DNA of 38,141 nt from an uncultured Alphaproteobacteria bacterium (GTDB taxonomy: Bacteria; Pseudomonadota; Alphaproteobacteria; RF32; CAG-239). A model generated the notes under the pieces. The model saw only the letters and a list, made by a program, of their open reading frames with translations, made no database searches and was not told the origin of the DNA. Made by a program: the position numbers and the translations under genes. The stretch is from positions 1-38,141 of the forward strand of contig CALXTL010000019.1 in assembly GCA_944391445.1 (NCBI GenBank), in the 5' to 3' direction. Positions 24,120 to 33,168 of the stretch are shown piece after piece. Each line of letters opens with the position of its first letter. Position 1 is the first letter of the stretch.

Positions 24120-25414
24120 TTTTGATAATTTTTCTCGTCTGCCCAACTGCCAAACGGGTAGATAAAATTTTCCTCCTCATTGTCGGTACCTGTTTTGGCG
24201 CGGGAGACAAACGGTGATGTTTCTTTTGTCTCCATTTGCGCCCATTCTTTTTTCAGGCTGTCGAGCGTTTTTTGCGTATCGGTCATCATCGCGTCGGCGG
24301 GTTTTTCTTCCGCTGGAGAAATATCCGCTGTCGGCGTTGTTTCCGCAAAAAACTGTTCATCGGGATCTTGTGTTATTTCTTCCGCGGCAGGCATTTCCGG
24401 CGGCAAAGGCTCTTCTTCCGCCGGAGGCGGCAAAATCTCTTCATCTTCACTGAAGCTTTTTTCCAAAGCCAGAGAAAAAGCATCTTTTTCATCGCGGAAA
24501 ACCGGCTCAATGCCGTCTTTTATCTTTTTCTTCCGTAAATTGCCCAATTTATCCAGAAAAGAAAGCTTGGCATGTGCCGCTCCGCTCACCGGCCGTTCGG
24601 CGCGCAGCGATTGACTTGCAGCCAAGGGCAAACGCTTAGGTGCTTTTTTCCGGGGCGGCTGCGGCCTTTCCTCTTCATCGTCTTCTTCGGCAAAAATCTG
24701 CGCAGTTTCTCGGTTGCGCCGGAGCTCGTCGGAAATTGGCGCCAAAATGGAAAAAACCTTACCCATGATCCCGTTCTCAATCATTTTAAGAAAAACTTTG
24801 TCGCTGTCATGTCGTTCAAGCATTTTGATGACCGAAGCATAGCGGGCGCAAAATTCCATGATGGTCCCGGCCAAAATGTTGTCAAAGGAAGCTTTTTCAA
24901 AGATTCTTTTTCTGAAATTCGGCTGGGAATTATTCACTTCAATAATGACTTTGCCAAAAGCCCATTTCCCGCCGTTTTGCACTCTGCTCCACAAATTTTC
25001 GATTTGTTCGGCAGAAGCAATTTTGCAGTTTCGGATAATTTCCGAAAGCAATTCATTCATATCGGCAATCAGCAAATCAAATTTACCGAGCACAAACCCG
25101 TCTTTAATGTGCCCCTCCGTTTCAATCAAAGCTCTGGCCAGCAAATCCGAATAATCCTGATTTCGCTTGGCCTGTGACATCAATTTGCGCAGTTGAAGAT
25201 TAATGTTTCGGTTGCAAAAATACTGGTTAATCTGCCCAAACACGCTCCAAATCAGAAAAATCGGGGCGCAGACCAGCAGGGCATAGAGTAAAACATTGGC
25301 GATTCCCGCCTCAAAAAAGGAAATACCTGCCAGAGCGTCGTTAATAAAACGAATGGCAAAGATCAGCCAAACCAAAGAGGAAAAAATCACGGTGAAAAAA
25401 GCAGCGGCTAACAC
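24116..25414 (-). CDS. Two-helix membrane protein with acidic tail, coupled to yejAB
   Basis: 432 aa, not recognised. Two membrane segments (about residues 3-25 and 37-60) are followed by a helical cytoplasmic region to about 250 and a long low-complexity Glu/Pro-rich tail (about 300-390, many E-E-P and P-A-E-E). The start is the GTG at 25414, chosen because GAGGAG lies eight bases upstream. Its stop overlaps the yejA start, so its translation is tied to the importer. That arrangement suggests a partner of the transporter, but shared regulation without shared function is equally possible. No homologue or motif that assigns a function is visible. Confidence 0.8.
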   Translation of the reverse strand: MLAAAFFTVIFSSLVWLIFAIRFINDALAGISFFEAGIANVLLYALLVCAPIFLIWSVFGQINQYFCNRNINLQLRKLMSQAKRNQDYSDLLARALIETEGHIKDGFVLGKFDLLIADMNELLSEIIRNCKIASAEQIENLWSRVQNGGKWAFGKVIIEVNNSQPNFRKRIFEKASFDNILAGTIMEFCARYASVIKMLERHDSDKVFLKMIENGIMGKVFSILAPISDELRRNRETAQIFAEEDDEEERPQPPRKKAPKRLPLAASQSLRAERPVSGAAHAKLSFLDKLGNLRKKKIKDGIEPVFRDEKDAFSLALEKSFSEDEEILPPPAEEEPLPPEMPAAEEITQDPDEQFFAETTPTADISPAEEKPADAMMTDTQKTLDSLKKEWAQMETKETSPFVSRAKTGTDNEEENFIYPFGSWADEKNYQK

Positions 25415-25594
25415 GGGCGGAGCTCCTCAAAAAGATATCATTTCCGTTTATAATGGGGTATCCTAGTAGAAAAAGTCGTTTTTTCCAACAAAAATCGCCG
25501 CTTCTTGCACAAAAAGAAAAATAAGAGTCGAATTTTTCAAAAAAATGTGCTATGCCAAAAACGAATTTTTATCATCACGAAGAAGAGATCTATA

Positions 25595-26572
25595 ATGAAC
25601 ACAGGCACAAATACGCTGATACTTGATTTTGAAAAGACAATTTTTGAAATAGAAACCAAAATCGAAAGCCTGAAATATTTGGCTCAGGATGAAAAGGTCG
25701 ATATTTCTCAGGAGGTCAACCGCCTGCAGCACAAGCTTGAGAAACAAATGCGCGCTTCTTATTCCAATTTGTCTCCGTGGCAAAAATCTCAAGTTGCCAG
25801 ACATCCGTCGCGGCCGCATTGCTTGGACTATGTATATGCGTTGATTGAGGATTTCACGCCGCTGTGCGGAGACCGCTGCTTTGCTGATGATGAGGCGATG
25901 GTCGGCGGAATCGGGCGCTTCCAGGGTACTTCCGTGGTTGTTCTCGGTCAGGAAAAGGGGCACGATATTGAATCCCGCGTCAAATATAATTTTGGCATGG
26001 CCAAGCCCGAAGGCTACCGCAAGGCCAAAAGATTGATGGAAATGGCAGACAAATTCAATTTGCCGGTTATTGCTTTTGTTGACACTTCCGGGGCTTTCCC
26101 CGGCGTTGAGGCCGAAGCTCGTGGCCAGGCCGAAGCAATTGCTTCTTCCATAGAGAAATGTCTGCAGATCAGCGTGCCGATGATTTCGGTCATCATTGGC
26201 GAGGGTGGCTCCGGCGGCGCTATAGCCATTGCCACGGCCAACCGTGTGCTGATGCTTGAACATTCGATTTATTCGGTCATTTCGCCGGAAGGCTGCGCTT
26301 CCATTCTGTGGCGCTCGGCCGACAAGGTTAAAGAAGCCACGGAAGCGCTCCGGCTGACAGCTCAGGATCTGCGCCGACTGGGCGTTATTGACGAGATCAT
26401 AGCCGAGCCTCTGGGTGGCGCGCACCGCAATCCGGCACAGGCAATAGAACGTGTTGGCGAAAGTATTGCCAAGCATCTCAAAGAGTTGATGGCGCAAAGT
26501 CGTGATGAACTCAAAAAACGCCGCACTGATAAATTTTTTAGAATGGGACGCCATTTTGCAGAATCTAAGTAG
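25595..26572 (+). CDS. accA: Acetyl-CoA carboxylase carboxyltransferase subunit alpha
   Basis: 325 aa. With AccD it transfers the carboxyl group from biotin-BCCP to acetyl-CoA to form malonyl-CoA for fatty-acid synthesis. The N-terminal coiled-coil region (residues 1-60), R-P-H-C-L-D-Y near 70, and the CoA/biotin-binding glycine loops [10 protein letters not shown] near 206 and S-P-E-G-C-A-S near 231 are all present, and the length is standard. I start it at the ATG at 25595 with AGAAGAGA upstream; a longer reading is unconserved. accD lies about 2 kb downstream on the same strand, with rmuC, ihfB and lapA between. Confidence 0.96.
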   Translation: MNTGTNTLILDFEKTIFEIETKIESLKYLAQDEKVDISQEVNRLQHKLEKQMRASYSNLSPWQKSQVARHPSRPHCLDYVYALIEDFTPLCGDRCFADDEAMVGGIGRFQGTSVVVLGQEKGHDIESRVKYNFGMAKPEGYRKAKRLMEMADKFNLPVIAFVDTSGAFPGVEAEARGQAEAIASSIEKCLQISVPMISVIIGEGGSGGAIAIATANRVLMLEHSIYSVISPEGCASILWRSADKVKEATEALRLTAQDLRRLGVIDEIIAEPLGGAHRNPAQAIERVGESIAKHLKELMAQSRDELKKRRTDKFFRMGRHFAESK

Positions 26573-27701
26573 CATATCAACCGAAGTTCTCTGGCTGATT
26601 GTGTCGGCAATGCTGATTGCCGCGCTATTGTCCGGTTTTGCCGTATTGTTGCTCGGTCGTCGCTCCAAAAACATGACGGCTTTTGGGGATATTCTGCTGC
26701 GCGGTCAGGCAGAGCTTGCCGGTCGTTTGGCGCAGCTTGGCGAGCACAGTCAGCTTGAGCAGGGTAAAATCGCTCGGGCAATAGAGGAACAAAAACTGGC
26801 TGTGCTGAAACTGATGGATGAAAAACTCCTTGCCGTGACCAAATCCGTCGGCGAAGGTCTGCAGCAAAACACGGCCAAAACAGCCGAGACGCTGACAGAC
26901 CTGCGGGAACGCCTGGCCAAGATAGACGTTGCGCAGCAAAAAATATCTTCTTTGTCAGAGCAGGTTGTTTCGCTGCAGGAAGTGCTTTCGAACAAACAGG
27001 CTCGGGGTGCTTTTGGGGAAATCCAGCTAAATGATTTGGTAACGTCGATTCTGCCCCCTTCCGTATATGAATTTCAGGCTGTTCTTTCTAATGGCAAACG
27101 CGCCGACTGCCTGCTGCATCTGCCGAACCCGCCGGGCAGCATTGTAATTGATGCCAAATTTCCGTTGGAGAGTTATAGCGCTTTGCGGTCGGCTTCCGGC
27201 GAAAGAGAAAAGGCCGATGCTGAGCGTTCTTTTCGGTTTTCGGTTTTAAAACACATTAAAGATATTTCCGAAAAATATATTCTTGCCGGTGAAACGGCGG
27301 AATCTGCGCTTATGTTTTTGCCTAGCGAAGCCGTCTATGCCGAACTGCATGCACATTTTACCGATGTGGTTGAGGCTTCATACCGGGCTAAGGTCTGGAT
27401 TGTGTCGCCGACCACGCTGATGGCCACGCTCAATACTGTTCGAGCTGTGCTCAAAGATGCTCAGATGCGTGAACAGGCCGGTGTGATTCAGAAAGAGGTC
27501 GGCACGCTGACTGAAGACATTTCGCGTTTGGATGCTCGGATAGACAGCCTGAGCAAACATTTTAAACTGGCCGGCGAAGATGTGGACAACATCAAAATAT
27601 CTTCGGCCAAGATCGGTCGCCGCATCCAGAAAATAGAAGATCTGGAACTTGGCGAAAACACGCCTCGTCTGGCCGTCGGTCGAGTTTCCAATGATGATTG
27701 A
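26556..27701 (+). CDS. rmuC: RmuC family protein, DNA recombination
   Basis: About 381 aa. RmuC limits recombination at inverted repeats; the C-terminal half carries the conserved nuclease-fold core ([35 protein letters not shown]). An N-terminal membrane helix (about residues 10-32) and a coiled coil precede it, the usual layout. The start is uncertain: the TTG at 26556 (17-base overlap with accA) gives a compact N-terminus, while the ATG at 26505 would overlap accA by 68 bases; neither has a strong ribosome binding site. Probably co-transcribed with accA. Confidence 0.88.
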   Translation: MQNLSSISTEVLWLIVSAMLIAALLSGFAVLLLGRRSKNMTAFGDILLRGQAELAGRLAQLGEHSQLEQGKIARAIEEQKLAVLKLMDEKLLAVTKSVGEGLQQNTAKTAETLTDLRERLAKIDVAQQKISSLSEQVVSLQEVLSNKQARGAFGEIQLNDLVTSILPPSVYEFQAVLSNGKRADCLLHLPNPPGSIVIDAKFPLESYSALRSASGEREKADAERSFRFSVLKHIKDISEKYILAGETAESALMFLPSEAVYAELHAHFTDVVEASYRAKVWIVSPTTLMATLNTVRAVLKDAQMREQAGVIQKEVGTLTEDISRLDARIDSLSKHFKLAGEDVDNIKISSAKIGRRIQKIEDLELGENTPRLAVGRVSNDD

Positions 27702-27730
27702 CGGGCTTGGGATAAATCCGTATTTAAACA

Positions 27731-27760
27731 TTGGACTTTTTCAAAAAATTACGATATTGA
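27731..27760 (+). promoter_or_regulatory. ihfB: Candidate promoter for ihfB
   Basis: TTGGAC (27731-27736), 18-base spacer, TATTGA (27755-27760). It lies in the 99-base gap after rmuC. The predicted leader is about 35 bases. Confidence 0.4.
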
Positions 27761-27800
27761 TAAATGCAACACTGATAAGTAATATAAAGAGGTAAGTAAA

Positions 27801-28079
27801 GTGACAAAATCAGAATTAATTGAAAGAATAGCTAGCAAAAATCCGCATTTGATGCTCAAAGACGTCGAGCGCATTGTCAATGTTGTTTTTGACAAGATTA
27901 TCAGTTCTTTGGCTGCCGGTGACCGGGTTGAGTTCAGAGGTTTTGGCGCATTTTCCGTTCGCACGCGCAGTCCGCGTATTGCCAAAAATCCGCGTACGGG
28001 TGAACGTGTAAAGGTTGAAGAACGCAATATTCCCCATTTTAAAACAGGAAAACAACTGTTTGAGTTGTTGAATAAATAA
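27801..28079 (+). CDS. ihfB: Integration host factor beta subunit
   Basis: 92-aa HU/IHF-family protein that bends DNA sharply as a heterodimer with IhfA. The start M-T-K-S-E-L-I, the DNA-intercalating proline arm (K-N-P-R-T-G near residue 62) and the C-terminal P-H-F-K-T-G-K-Q-L identify the IHF beta branch rather than HU. It begins with GTG at 27801, preceded by AAAGAGGT seven bases upstream. lapA follows after 36 bases, the usual alphaproteobacterial neighbour. Confidence 0.93.
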   Translation: MTKSELIERIASKNPHLMLKDVERIVNVVFDKIISSLAAGDRVEFRGFGAFSVRTRSPRIAKNPRTGERVKVEERNIPHFKTGKQLFELLNK

Positions 28080-28115
28080 TTTCGCACAGCTTTTGCCGAT
28101 AAAGGAGCCGCGCTC

Positions 28116-28526
28116 ATGGGTTTTATAAAAATGCTGATAGGAATTCCGCTGATTGCCGTCCTGCTCGTTTTTGCTTTTGTTAACAACGACTTGGCAACAT
28201 TCAGCTTGTGGCCCTTCAATATTGAAGTGACCGTGTCTTTGAGTGTGGCTGTCTTGTTTTTTGTTCTGCTCGGCTTTATTTTCGGGGTGCTGTATTTATG
28301 GCTTTCCTACGCCCCGGTCAGAGCATCGCTGCGCCAGCAAAAGAAGCAAAACAAACAACTGAACAAAGAACAGCAAAAATTAGTTAAGGAGATGGAGGTT
28401 CTGCAGGAGAATCTTGATAATCTGAAAGAAGCCGAGGCTCAAACGCCCAAGCCGGGTTTGGGAGAGCGCCTGAAAAAGGTTTTTTCTGCCGGTTCGGCAA
28501 ACGCTTCCGATGCGAATGACAAATAG
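28116..28526 (+). CDS. LapA-domain inner-membrane protein
   Basis: 136 aa. Two membrane segments (about residues 5-22 and 40-66) with the family-typical F-A-F-V-N-N-D near 20 and G-x-x-F-G-V-L-Y near 54, then a cytoplasmic coiled coil (70-110, Gln/Lys/Glu-rich). E. coli LapA works with LapB in controlling lipopolysaccharide synthesis; whether this holds here is not shown. AAAGGAG lies nine bases before the ATG at 28116. In many alphaproteobacteria lapA is followed by trpF, trpB and trpA before accD; here accD follows after ten bases. Confidence 0.88.
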   Translation: MGFIKMLIGIPLIAVLLVFAFVNNDLATFSLWPFNIEVTVSLSVAVLFFVLLGFIFGVLYLWLSYAPVRASLRQQKKQNKQLNKEQQKLVKEMEVLQENLDNLKEAEAQTPKPGLGERLKKVFSAGSANASDANDK

Positions 28527-28536
28527 GAATTAAGAC

Positions 28537-29424
28537 ATGAACTGGTTATCTGACTTTGTACGTCCGAAAATAAAAAAAATTGCCACCAAAGACATTGCCG
28601 ATAATTTGTGGACCAAGTGTCCGCAATGCGGCAAAATGCTTTTCAACAAAGAGCTTGAAAAGAACGACTTTGTATGCAGTGGCTGCGATCATCATTTGCG
28701 CCTGCCGCTGAACCGCCGTTTTGAGATGTTGTTTGACAACGGCGAATACAAATTGATTGCGTTGCCGAAGTTGCAGGAAGATCCGTTGAATTTTAAGGAT
28801 TCCAAAAAATATACCGATCGTTTGAAAAACTATCGCAAAGTTACCGGTAATGATGATGCCGTCAAGGTTGCCCAAGGAGAAATAGGCGGCATTGTCAGCA
28901 TCATTGCCGCATTGGACTTCGGTTTTATGGGAGGCTCAATGGGAACGGCTGTCGGCGAAGGAATTGTCAAGGCAGCCGACATTGCGGTGCGCGGCGGTTA
29001 TCCGCTGATCACCATAGCGGCTTCCGGCGGTGCGCGGATGCAGGAGGGGATTCTTTCTCTGATGCAAATGGCACGAACAACCGCAGCTGTCAATATGATC
29101 AAAGAAAAAAAACTGCCGTTTGTGTCGATTCTCACGGATCCGACCACCGGCGGTGTTTCGGCCTCTTTTGCGATGCTGGGAGATGTTAATATTGCTGAAA
29201 AAGGCTGTGTCATCGGCTTTGCCGGTGCCCGCGTGATCGAGCAAACCATTCGCGAAAAATTGCCCGATGGCTTTCAAAAAGCCGAATACCTGAAAGAACA
29301 CGGCATGGTAGACATTGTCGTGCGCCGGCCGGAAATGCGCGACACCCTGATTCGCGTCATCAGCATTCTGATGCATCAGAAACCGCAAATCAGCCAGCTT
29401 GCGCTTGAGAATCATAAAGAATAG
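28537..29424 (+). CDS. accD: Acetyl-CoA carboxylase carboxyltransferase subunit beta
   Basis: 295 aa, partner of AccA. The N-terminal four-cysteine zinc finger is complete (C28, C31, C47, C50). The carboxyltransferase core carries G-G-S-M-G-T near residue 130, A-S-G-G-A-R-M-Q-E-G near 161 and D-P-T-T-G-G-V near 201. Full length. The ATG at 28537 has AGGAA about seven bases upstream and lies ten bases after the lapA-like gene, so it is in the ihfB transcript. The folC gene that usually follows accD in alphaproteobacteria is absent; a terminator comes directly after the stop. Confidence 0.96.
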   Translation: MNWLSDFVRPKIKKIATKDIADNLWTKCPQCGKMLFNKELEKNDFVCSGCDHHLRLPLNRRFEMLFDNGEYKLIALPKLQEDPLNFKDSKKYTDRLKNYRKVTGNDDAVKVAQGEIGGIVSIIAALDFGFMGGSMGTAVGEGIVKAADIAVRGGYPLITIAASGGARMQEGILSLMQMARTTAAVNMIKEKKLPFVSILTDPTTGGVSASFAMLGDVNIAEKGCVIGFAGARVIEQTIREKLPDGFQKAEYLKEHGMVDIVVRRPEMRDTLIRVISILMHQKPQISQLALENHKE

Positions 29425-29429
29425 TTTAG

Positions 29430-29454
29430 AGGCCTCGGTTTAGAGGCCTTTTTT
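29430..29454 (+). terminator. Intrinsic terminator of accD
   Basis: AGGCCTC (29430-29436), loop GGTTTA, GAGGCCT (29443-29449), followed by T6. It starts five bases after the accD stop. Confidence 0.85.
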
Positions 29455-29542
29455 GGGATATAAGGTTCAGGCCGTTAACCAATATTAAACTCTGCGCGAT
29501 TAAACTTATCAAAAGAACAGAACTGTGTCCGAGGGATAGAAA

Positions 29543-31036
29543 ATGCTTAATCTCAAACATGTTGCCATCAGCTCTTTTAATGAAAATGTCGCTTATGTGC
29601 ACAGCGACTGCAGCGCTTACAAGGTTGATGACATCAAAACCATGACTAAGGTAGAGATTCATGGCGGCATGCAGCCAGTATATGCCCTGTTGGAGATTAC
29701 GGATGATCCCAAGATAGTCAAACCCAACGAGCTTGGTCTGAATAATGAAGCTTTTCGGCAGATAAATCTTCCCGAAGGGGCCAACGTGTCGGTAACTTTG
29801 GCGCCGCCGGCGCCGAGTCTGCCGATTGTCAAACGCAAGGTTGCCGGCAACATTTTGAGTGCCAACGAATATGCGGCCATCATCAACGATATTGTTGCCA
29901 AACGTTATTCCAATCTTGATATAGCATCATTTCTGGTGGCTTCCGGTTCATTTATGACGGCTTCGGAAGTTTTGGCAATGACGGAAGCCTTGATAGGAGA
30001 AGATGTCATCCGCTGGGATAATGAGAGCATTGTTGTTGATTATCATTGTTTTGGCGGTGTTCCTGGTAATAAGGTTGATATTATTATCAACGCCATCATT
30101 GCTGCGTATGGCTTACCAATGCCGACAACTTGCTCCCGGTCGTTGACATCTTGTGCTGGTGTGGCGGATACTTTTGGCGTACTGGCCAATGTTGATATTG
30201 ACGAAGACAAGCTCATCAAATTAGTCAAGGAAAATCGGGGCGCTATTGCTTGTTATGAGAGTCTGCCGATTGCTGCGGCAAATAAAATCGTTTCCAAGGT
30301 TGAGCGGCATATCGGTTTTACTCAGCAACAACATTTAGCGGCATCAATTTTGGCCATCAAATTGGCCGCCGGTATCACGCATCTGGTGGTGGACATTCCT
30401 GTCGGTCCGAATTCCCGAGTCAAATCAACCAACGAAGCAATGCGGCTGCGCAAGCTGATTGAGTATGTTGGCGATATGTTATCACTGGAGATTGATGCCG
30501 TAATCACGGATGGCAGCGAGCCGATCGGCAACGGTGTCGGGGCGGTCTTGGAAGCTCGTGATGTGATGAAAGTTCTGCGTAACAAACCCGATGCACCGCA
30601 AGATTTATTGGAAAAATCATTGTTTATGGCCGGGCGTATCCTTGAATTTGATCCCAAGTTGCGCGGCGGTCAGGGCTATGCCGTCGCCAAGGAGATCTTA
30701 AATTCCGGTCGCGCGCTGGAGGCAATGAACCGGGCAATTTATGCGCAGGGCAAAGCACCGCAGCCGCAGCTTGGCCACCTGACCCGCGACATTGTGGCGA
30801 CAACCGATGGCGTGGTGGAAAGTATTAATAACGAGCGCATCAACAAAATCGGTATCTTGGCCGGCGCCGGACAATATCCGGGAGCCGGTCTTGATTTGCT
30901 GAAAAAAGTCGGCGACCGCGTTGAGCAGGGTGAAACTTTATTCCGCATCCATTCGCTGACCTCAACCGATTTTGCCTATGCCAATTCGGTTGTTGACGGC
31001 AACAATGGATATGAAATCAACGCCAAAGGATATTAA
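29543..31036 (+). CDS. Divergent thymidine/AMP phosphorylase family protein
   Basis: 497 aa, the length and layout of the long 'thymidine phosphorylase 2'/AMP phosphorylase family: an N-terminal extension domain (1-90), the alpha/beta phosphorylase core and the C-terminal domain. Recognisable segments are G-G-V-P-G-N near residue 171, V-V-D-I-P-V-G-P near 291 and L-R-G-G-Q-G-Y near 372. The active-site loops differ from the family pattern as I know it: K-H-S/C is Y-H-C (167-169), A-G-T-A-D-T-M-E is A-G-V-A-D-T-F-G (205-212), and the G-G-x-I-V-W-G-G segment is degraded. Nucleoside phosphorolysis is therefore doubtful. GAGGG precedes the ATG at 29543. It is a single-gene unit between two terminators. 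Confidence 0.8.
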   Translation: MLNLKHVAISSFNENVAYVHSDCSAYKVDDIKTMTKVEIHGGMQPVYALLEITDDPKIVKPNELGLNNEAFRQINLPEGANVSVTLAPPAPSLPIVKRKVAGNILSANEYAAIINDIVAKRYSNLDIASFLVASGSFMTASEVLAMTEALIGEDVIRWDNESIVVDYHCFGGVPGNKVDIIINAIIAAYGLPMPTTCSRSLTSCAGVADTFGVLANVDIDEDKLIKLVKENRGAIACYESLPIAAANKIVSKVERHIGFTQQQHLAASILAIKLAAGITHLVVDIPVGPNSRVKSTNEAMRLRKLIEYVGDMLSLEIDAVITDGSEPIGNGVGAVLEARDVMKVLRNKPDAPQDLLEKSLFMAGRILEFDPKLRGGQGYAVAKEILNSGRALEAMNRAIYAQGKAPQPQLGHLTRDIVATTDGVVESINNERINKIGILAGAGQYPGAGLDLLKKVGDRVEQGETLFRIHSLTSTDFAYANSVVDGNNGYEINAKGY

Positions 31037-31046
31037 AAAATATCTC

Positions 31047-31075
31047 TGCCGACGGTCTGCATGAATCGGCATTTT
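31047..31075 (+). terminator. Weak intrinsic terminator after phosphorylase-like gene
   Basis: TGCCGA (31047-31052) pairs with TCGGCA (31066-31071), loop 13 bases, followed by only four T. The stem is short, so some read-through toward dnaK is possible. Confidence 0.4.
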
Positions 31076-31105
31076 GAATATTTTTCCAAAAAAAACGTGT
31101 CAGCT

Positions 31106-31137
31106 CTTGCATCAATAGAATCCCTTTCCTATATAAG
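31106..31137 (+). promoter_or_regulatory. dnaK: Heat-shock (sigma-32/RpoH) promoter of dnaK
   Basis: CTTG (31106-31109), 18-base spacer, CCTATATAAG (31128-31137). This matches the alphaproteobacterial RpoH consensus CTTG-N17/18-CYTATNTNNG at every defined position. The predicted start near 31144 gives a leader of about 47 bases. No CIRCE element is visible, so control is by RpoH. Confidence 0.82.
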
Positions 31138-31190
31138 CAGGTAGAAAGTTAAAATTTGTAGGACTGCTATATAAATAAGGATAAGAGATC

Positions 31191-33104
31191 ATGAGCAATA
31201 AAGTCATTGGTATTGACCTTGGAACAACCAACTCCTGCTTTGCGGTTATGGAAGGCGGAGAGGCCAAGGTTCTTGAGAACTCCGAAGGCGCCCGCACGAC
31301 GCCGTCAATGGTTGCATTTACCGACACGGAGCGCTTGGTCGGTTTCCCGGCCAAACGTCAGGCGGTCACGAACCCTGAAAACACTTTGTTTGCCATCAAG
31401 CGTTTGATCGGCCGCCGTTTTGATTCGCCCGAAGTTGCCAAAGACAAAGAGCATGCGCCTTTCAAAATTATTGAAGGTGACAACGGCGACGCTTGGGTTG
31501 AAGTCAAAGGGCAGAAATATGCCCCGTCGCAGATTTCGGCTATCGTATTGCAAAAAATCAAGGAATATGCTGAAAGCTATCTTGGCGAGAAAATTGATAA
31601 AGCCGTCATTACTGTTCCGGCATATTTTAATGATTCTCAGCGTCAGGCCACAAAAGACGCCGGTAAGATCGCGGGCCTTGATGTCCTGCGTATCATCAAC
31701 GAGCCGACGGCAGCAGCCTTGGCCTATGGTATGGACAAGAAAACATCCGGCACAATCGCCGTTTACGACCTGGGCGGTGGCACGTTTGATATTTCCATTT
31801 TGGAAATCGGTGACGGCGTTTTTGAGGTAAAATCCACCAACGGTAACACTTTCCTCGGCGGTGAGGATTTTGACCAGCGCCTGGTCAACTATCTTGCGGA
31901 CGAATTTAAGAAGGAAAACGGCATTGATCTGCGAGGTGACCGTCTGGCTCTGCAACGTTTAAAAGAAGCTGCTGAAAAAGCCAAGATTGAACTGTCTTCA
32001 ACCACGCAGACGGAAGTTAATCTGCCGTTTATCACCGCGGATCAGACCGGACCGAAGCACCTTAACATCAAACTGACTCGTGCCAAATTTGAATCTCTGG
32101 TTGAGGATCTGATCGATCAAACCGTCGAACCCTGCAAAAAGGCGATGGCCGATGCCGGCATCACGCCCTCCGAGATCAGTGAAGTCATTTTGGTCGGCGG
32201 CATGACCCGTATGCCAAAGGTCCAGGAAAAAGTCAAAGAAATCTTTGGCAAAGAGCCGCATAAAGGCGTCAACCCGGATGAAGTTGTCGCCGTCGGCGCA
32301 GCCATTCAGGGCGGTGTTTTGATGGGCGATGTCAAAGATGTTTTGTTGCTGGATGTGACGCCGTTGTCCCTGGGTATTGAGACGTTGGGCGGTGTCTTCA
32401 CGCGTTTGATTGATCGCAACACCACAATCCCGACCCGCAAATCTCAGGTTTTCTCAACAGCAGAAGACGGTCAGACGGCGGTCACCATTCGAGTCTTTCA
32501 GGGTGAACGTGAAATGGCGGCAGATAACAAACTGTTAGGACAGTTTGACTTGGTTGGTATTCCGCCGGCACCGCGCGGCATGCCGCAGATTGAAGTGACT
32601 TTCGACATTGATGCCAATGGTATTGTTAATGTCTCAGCCAAAGATAAAGCCACCAACAAAGAACAGGCCATCCGCATTCAGGCCAGCGGCGGTTTGTCAG
32701 ATGCCGATATTGAAAAGATGGTTAAAGACGCCGAAGCCAATGCTGATGCGGATAAGAAAAAGAAAGAACTGGTTGAAGCCAAAAATCAGGGTGAATCTTT
32801 GGTTCACTCTACGGAAAAGACCTTAAAAGAGCACGGTGATAAAATCAGCGCTGCTGAAAAAGAGGCGATTGAAAATGAAATCAAAGCGCTCAAAACCGCG
32901 CTGGAAGCTGATGACCTGTCGGTGATCAAAGAAAAAACCGAAAGTCTGATGCAGGCATCCATGAAACTTGGCGAAGCCATGTACAAAGCTCAAGCCCAGG
33001 CCGCCGGCGGCACCGCCGGAGCAGCCGGAGCCGAGCAGCCGGCAGCAGATCAGCCTTCAGGTGATGAAAAGGTTGTTGATGCCGATTTTGAAGAAGTCAA
33101 ATAA
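31191..33104 (+). CDS. dnaK: Molecular chaperone DnaK (Hsp70)
   Basis: 637 aa, full length. The ATPase domain begins with the phosphate-loop I-D-L-G-T-T-N-S and has [10 protein letters not shown] near residue 142, D-L-G-G-G-T-F-D near 194 and the linker V-L-L-L-D-V near 385. The substrate-binding domain follows, with an Ala/Gly/Gln-rich lid end and the terminal [12 protein letters not shown] precedes the ATG at 31191 by about ten bases. It works with DnaJ and GrpE. Unusually, dnaJ is not the next gene: a 3.36-kb gene on the other strand lies between, and a strong terminator follows dnaK. Confidence 0.98.
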   Translation: MSNKVIGIDLGTTNSCFAVMEGGEAKVLENSEGARTTPSMVAFTDTERLVGFPAKRQAVTNPENTLFAIKRLIGRRFDSPEVAKDKEHAPFKIIEGDNGDAWVEVKGQKYAPSQISAIVLQKIKEYAESYLGEKIDKAVITVPAYFNDSQRQATKDAGKIAGLDVLRIINEPTAAALAYGMDKKTSGTIAVYDLGGGTFDISILEIGDGVFEVKSTNGNTFLGGEDFDQRLVNYLADEFKKENGIDLRGDRLALQRLKEAAEKAKIELSSTTQTEVNLPFITADQTGPKHLNIKLTRAKFESLVEDLIDQTVEPCKKAMADAGITPSEISEVILVGGMTRMPKVQEKVKEIFGKEPHKGVNPDEVVAVGAAIQGGVLMGDVKDVLLLDVTPLSLGIETLGGVFTRLIDRNTTIPTRKSQVFSTAEDGQTAVTIRVFQGEREMAADNKLLGQFDLVGIPPAPRGMPQIEVTFDIDANGIVNVSAKDKATNKEQAIRIQASGGLSDADIEKMVKDAEANADADKKKKELVEAKNQGESLVHSTEKTLKEHGDKISAAEKEAIENEIKALKTALEADDLSVIKEKTESLMQASMKLGEAMYKAQAQAAGGTAGAAGAEQPAADQPSGDEKVVDADFEEVK

Positions 33105-33120
33105 CTTATAATTTATACTC

Positions 33121-33153
33121 AAAAAATCCCTCTGAAGTCAGAGGGATTTTTTT
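33121..33153. terminator. Bidirectional terminator between dnaK and the orphan gene
   Basis: ATCCCTCTG and CAGAGGGAT form a perfect nine-pair stem with loop AAGT (33126-33147), flanked by A6 on the left and T7 on the right. It can serve dnaK on the plus strand and the convergent orphan gene on the minus strand. Confidence 0.88.
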
Positions 33154-33168
33154 GAACAAGAGCAAAGT

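Noticed and set aside
25550..26674. Long open frame on the minus strand (374 codons)
   Set aside because: It lies antisense across accA and the start of rmuC, which have clear family motifs and matching ribosome binding sites. The antisense product has no recognisable features and reflects codon structure of the real genes.
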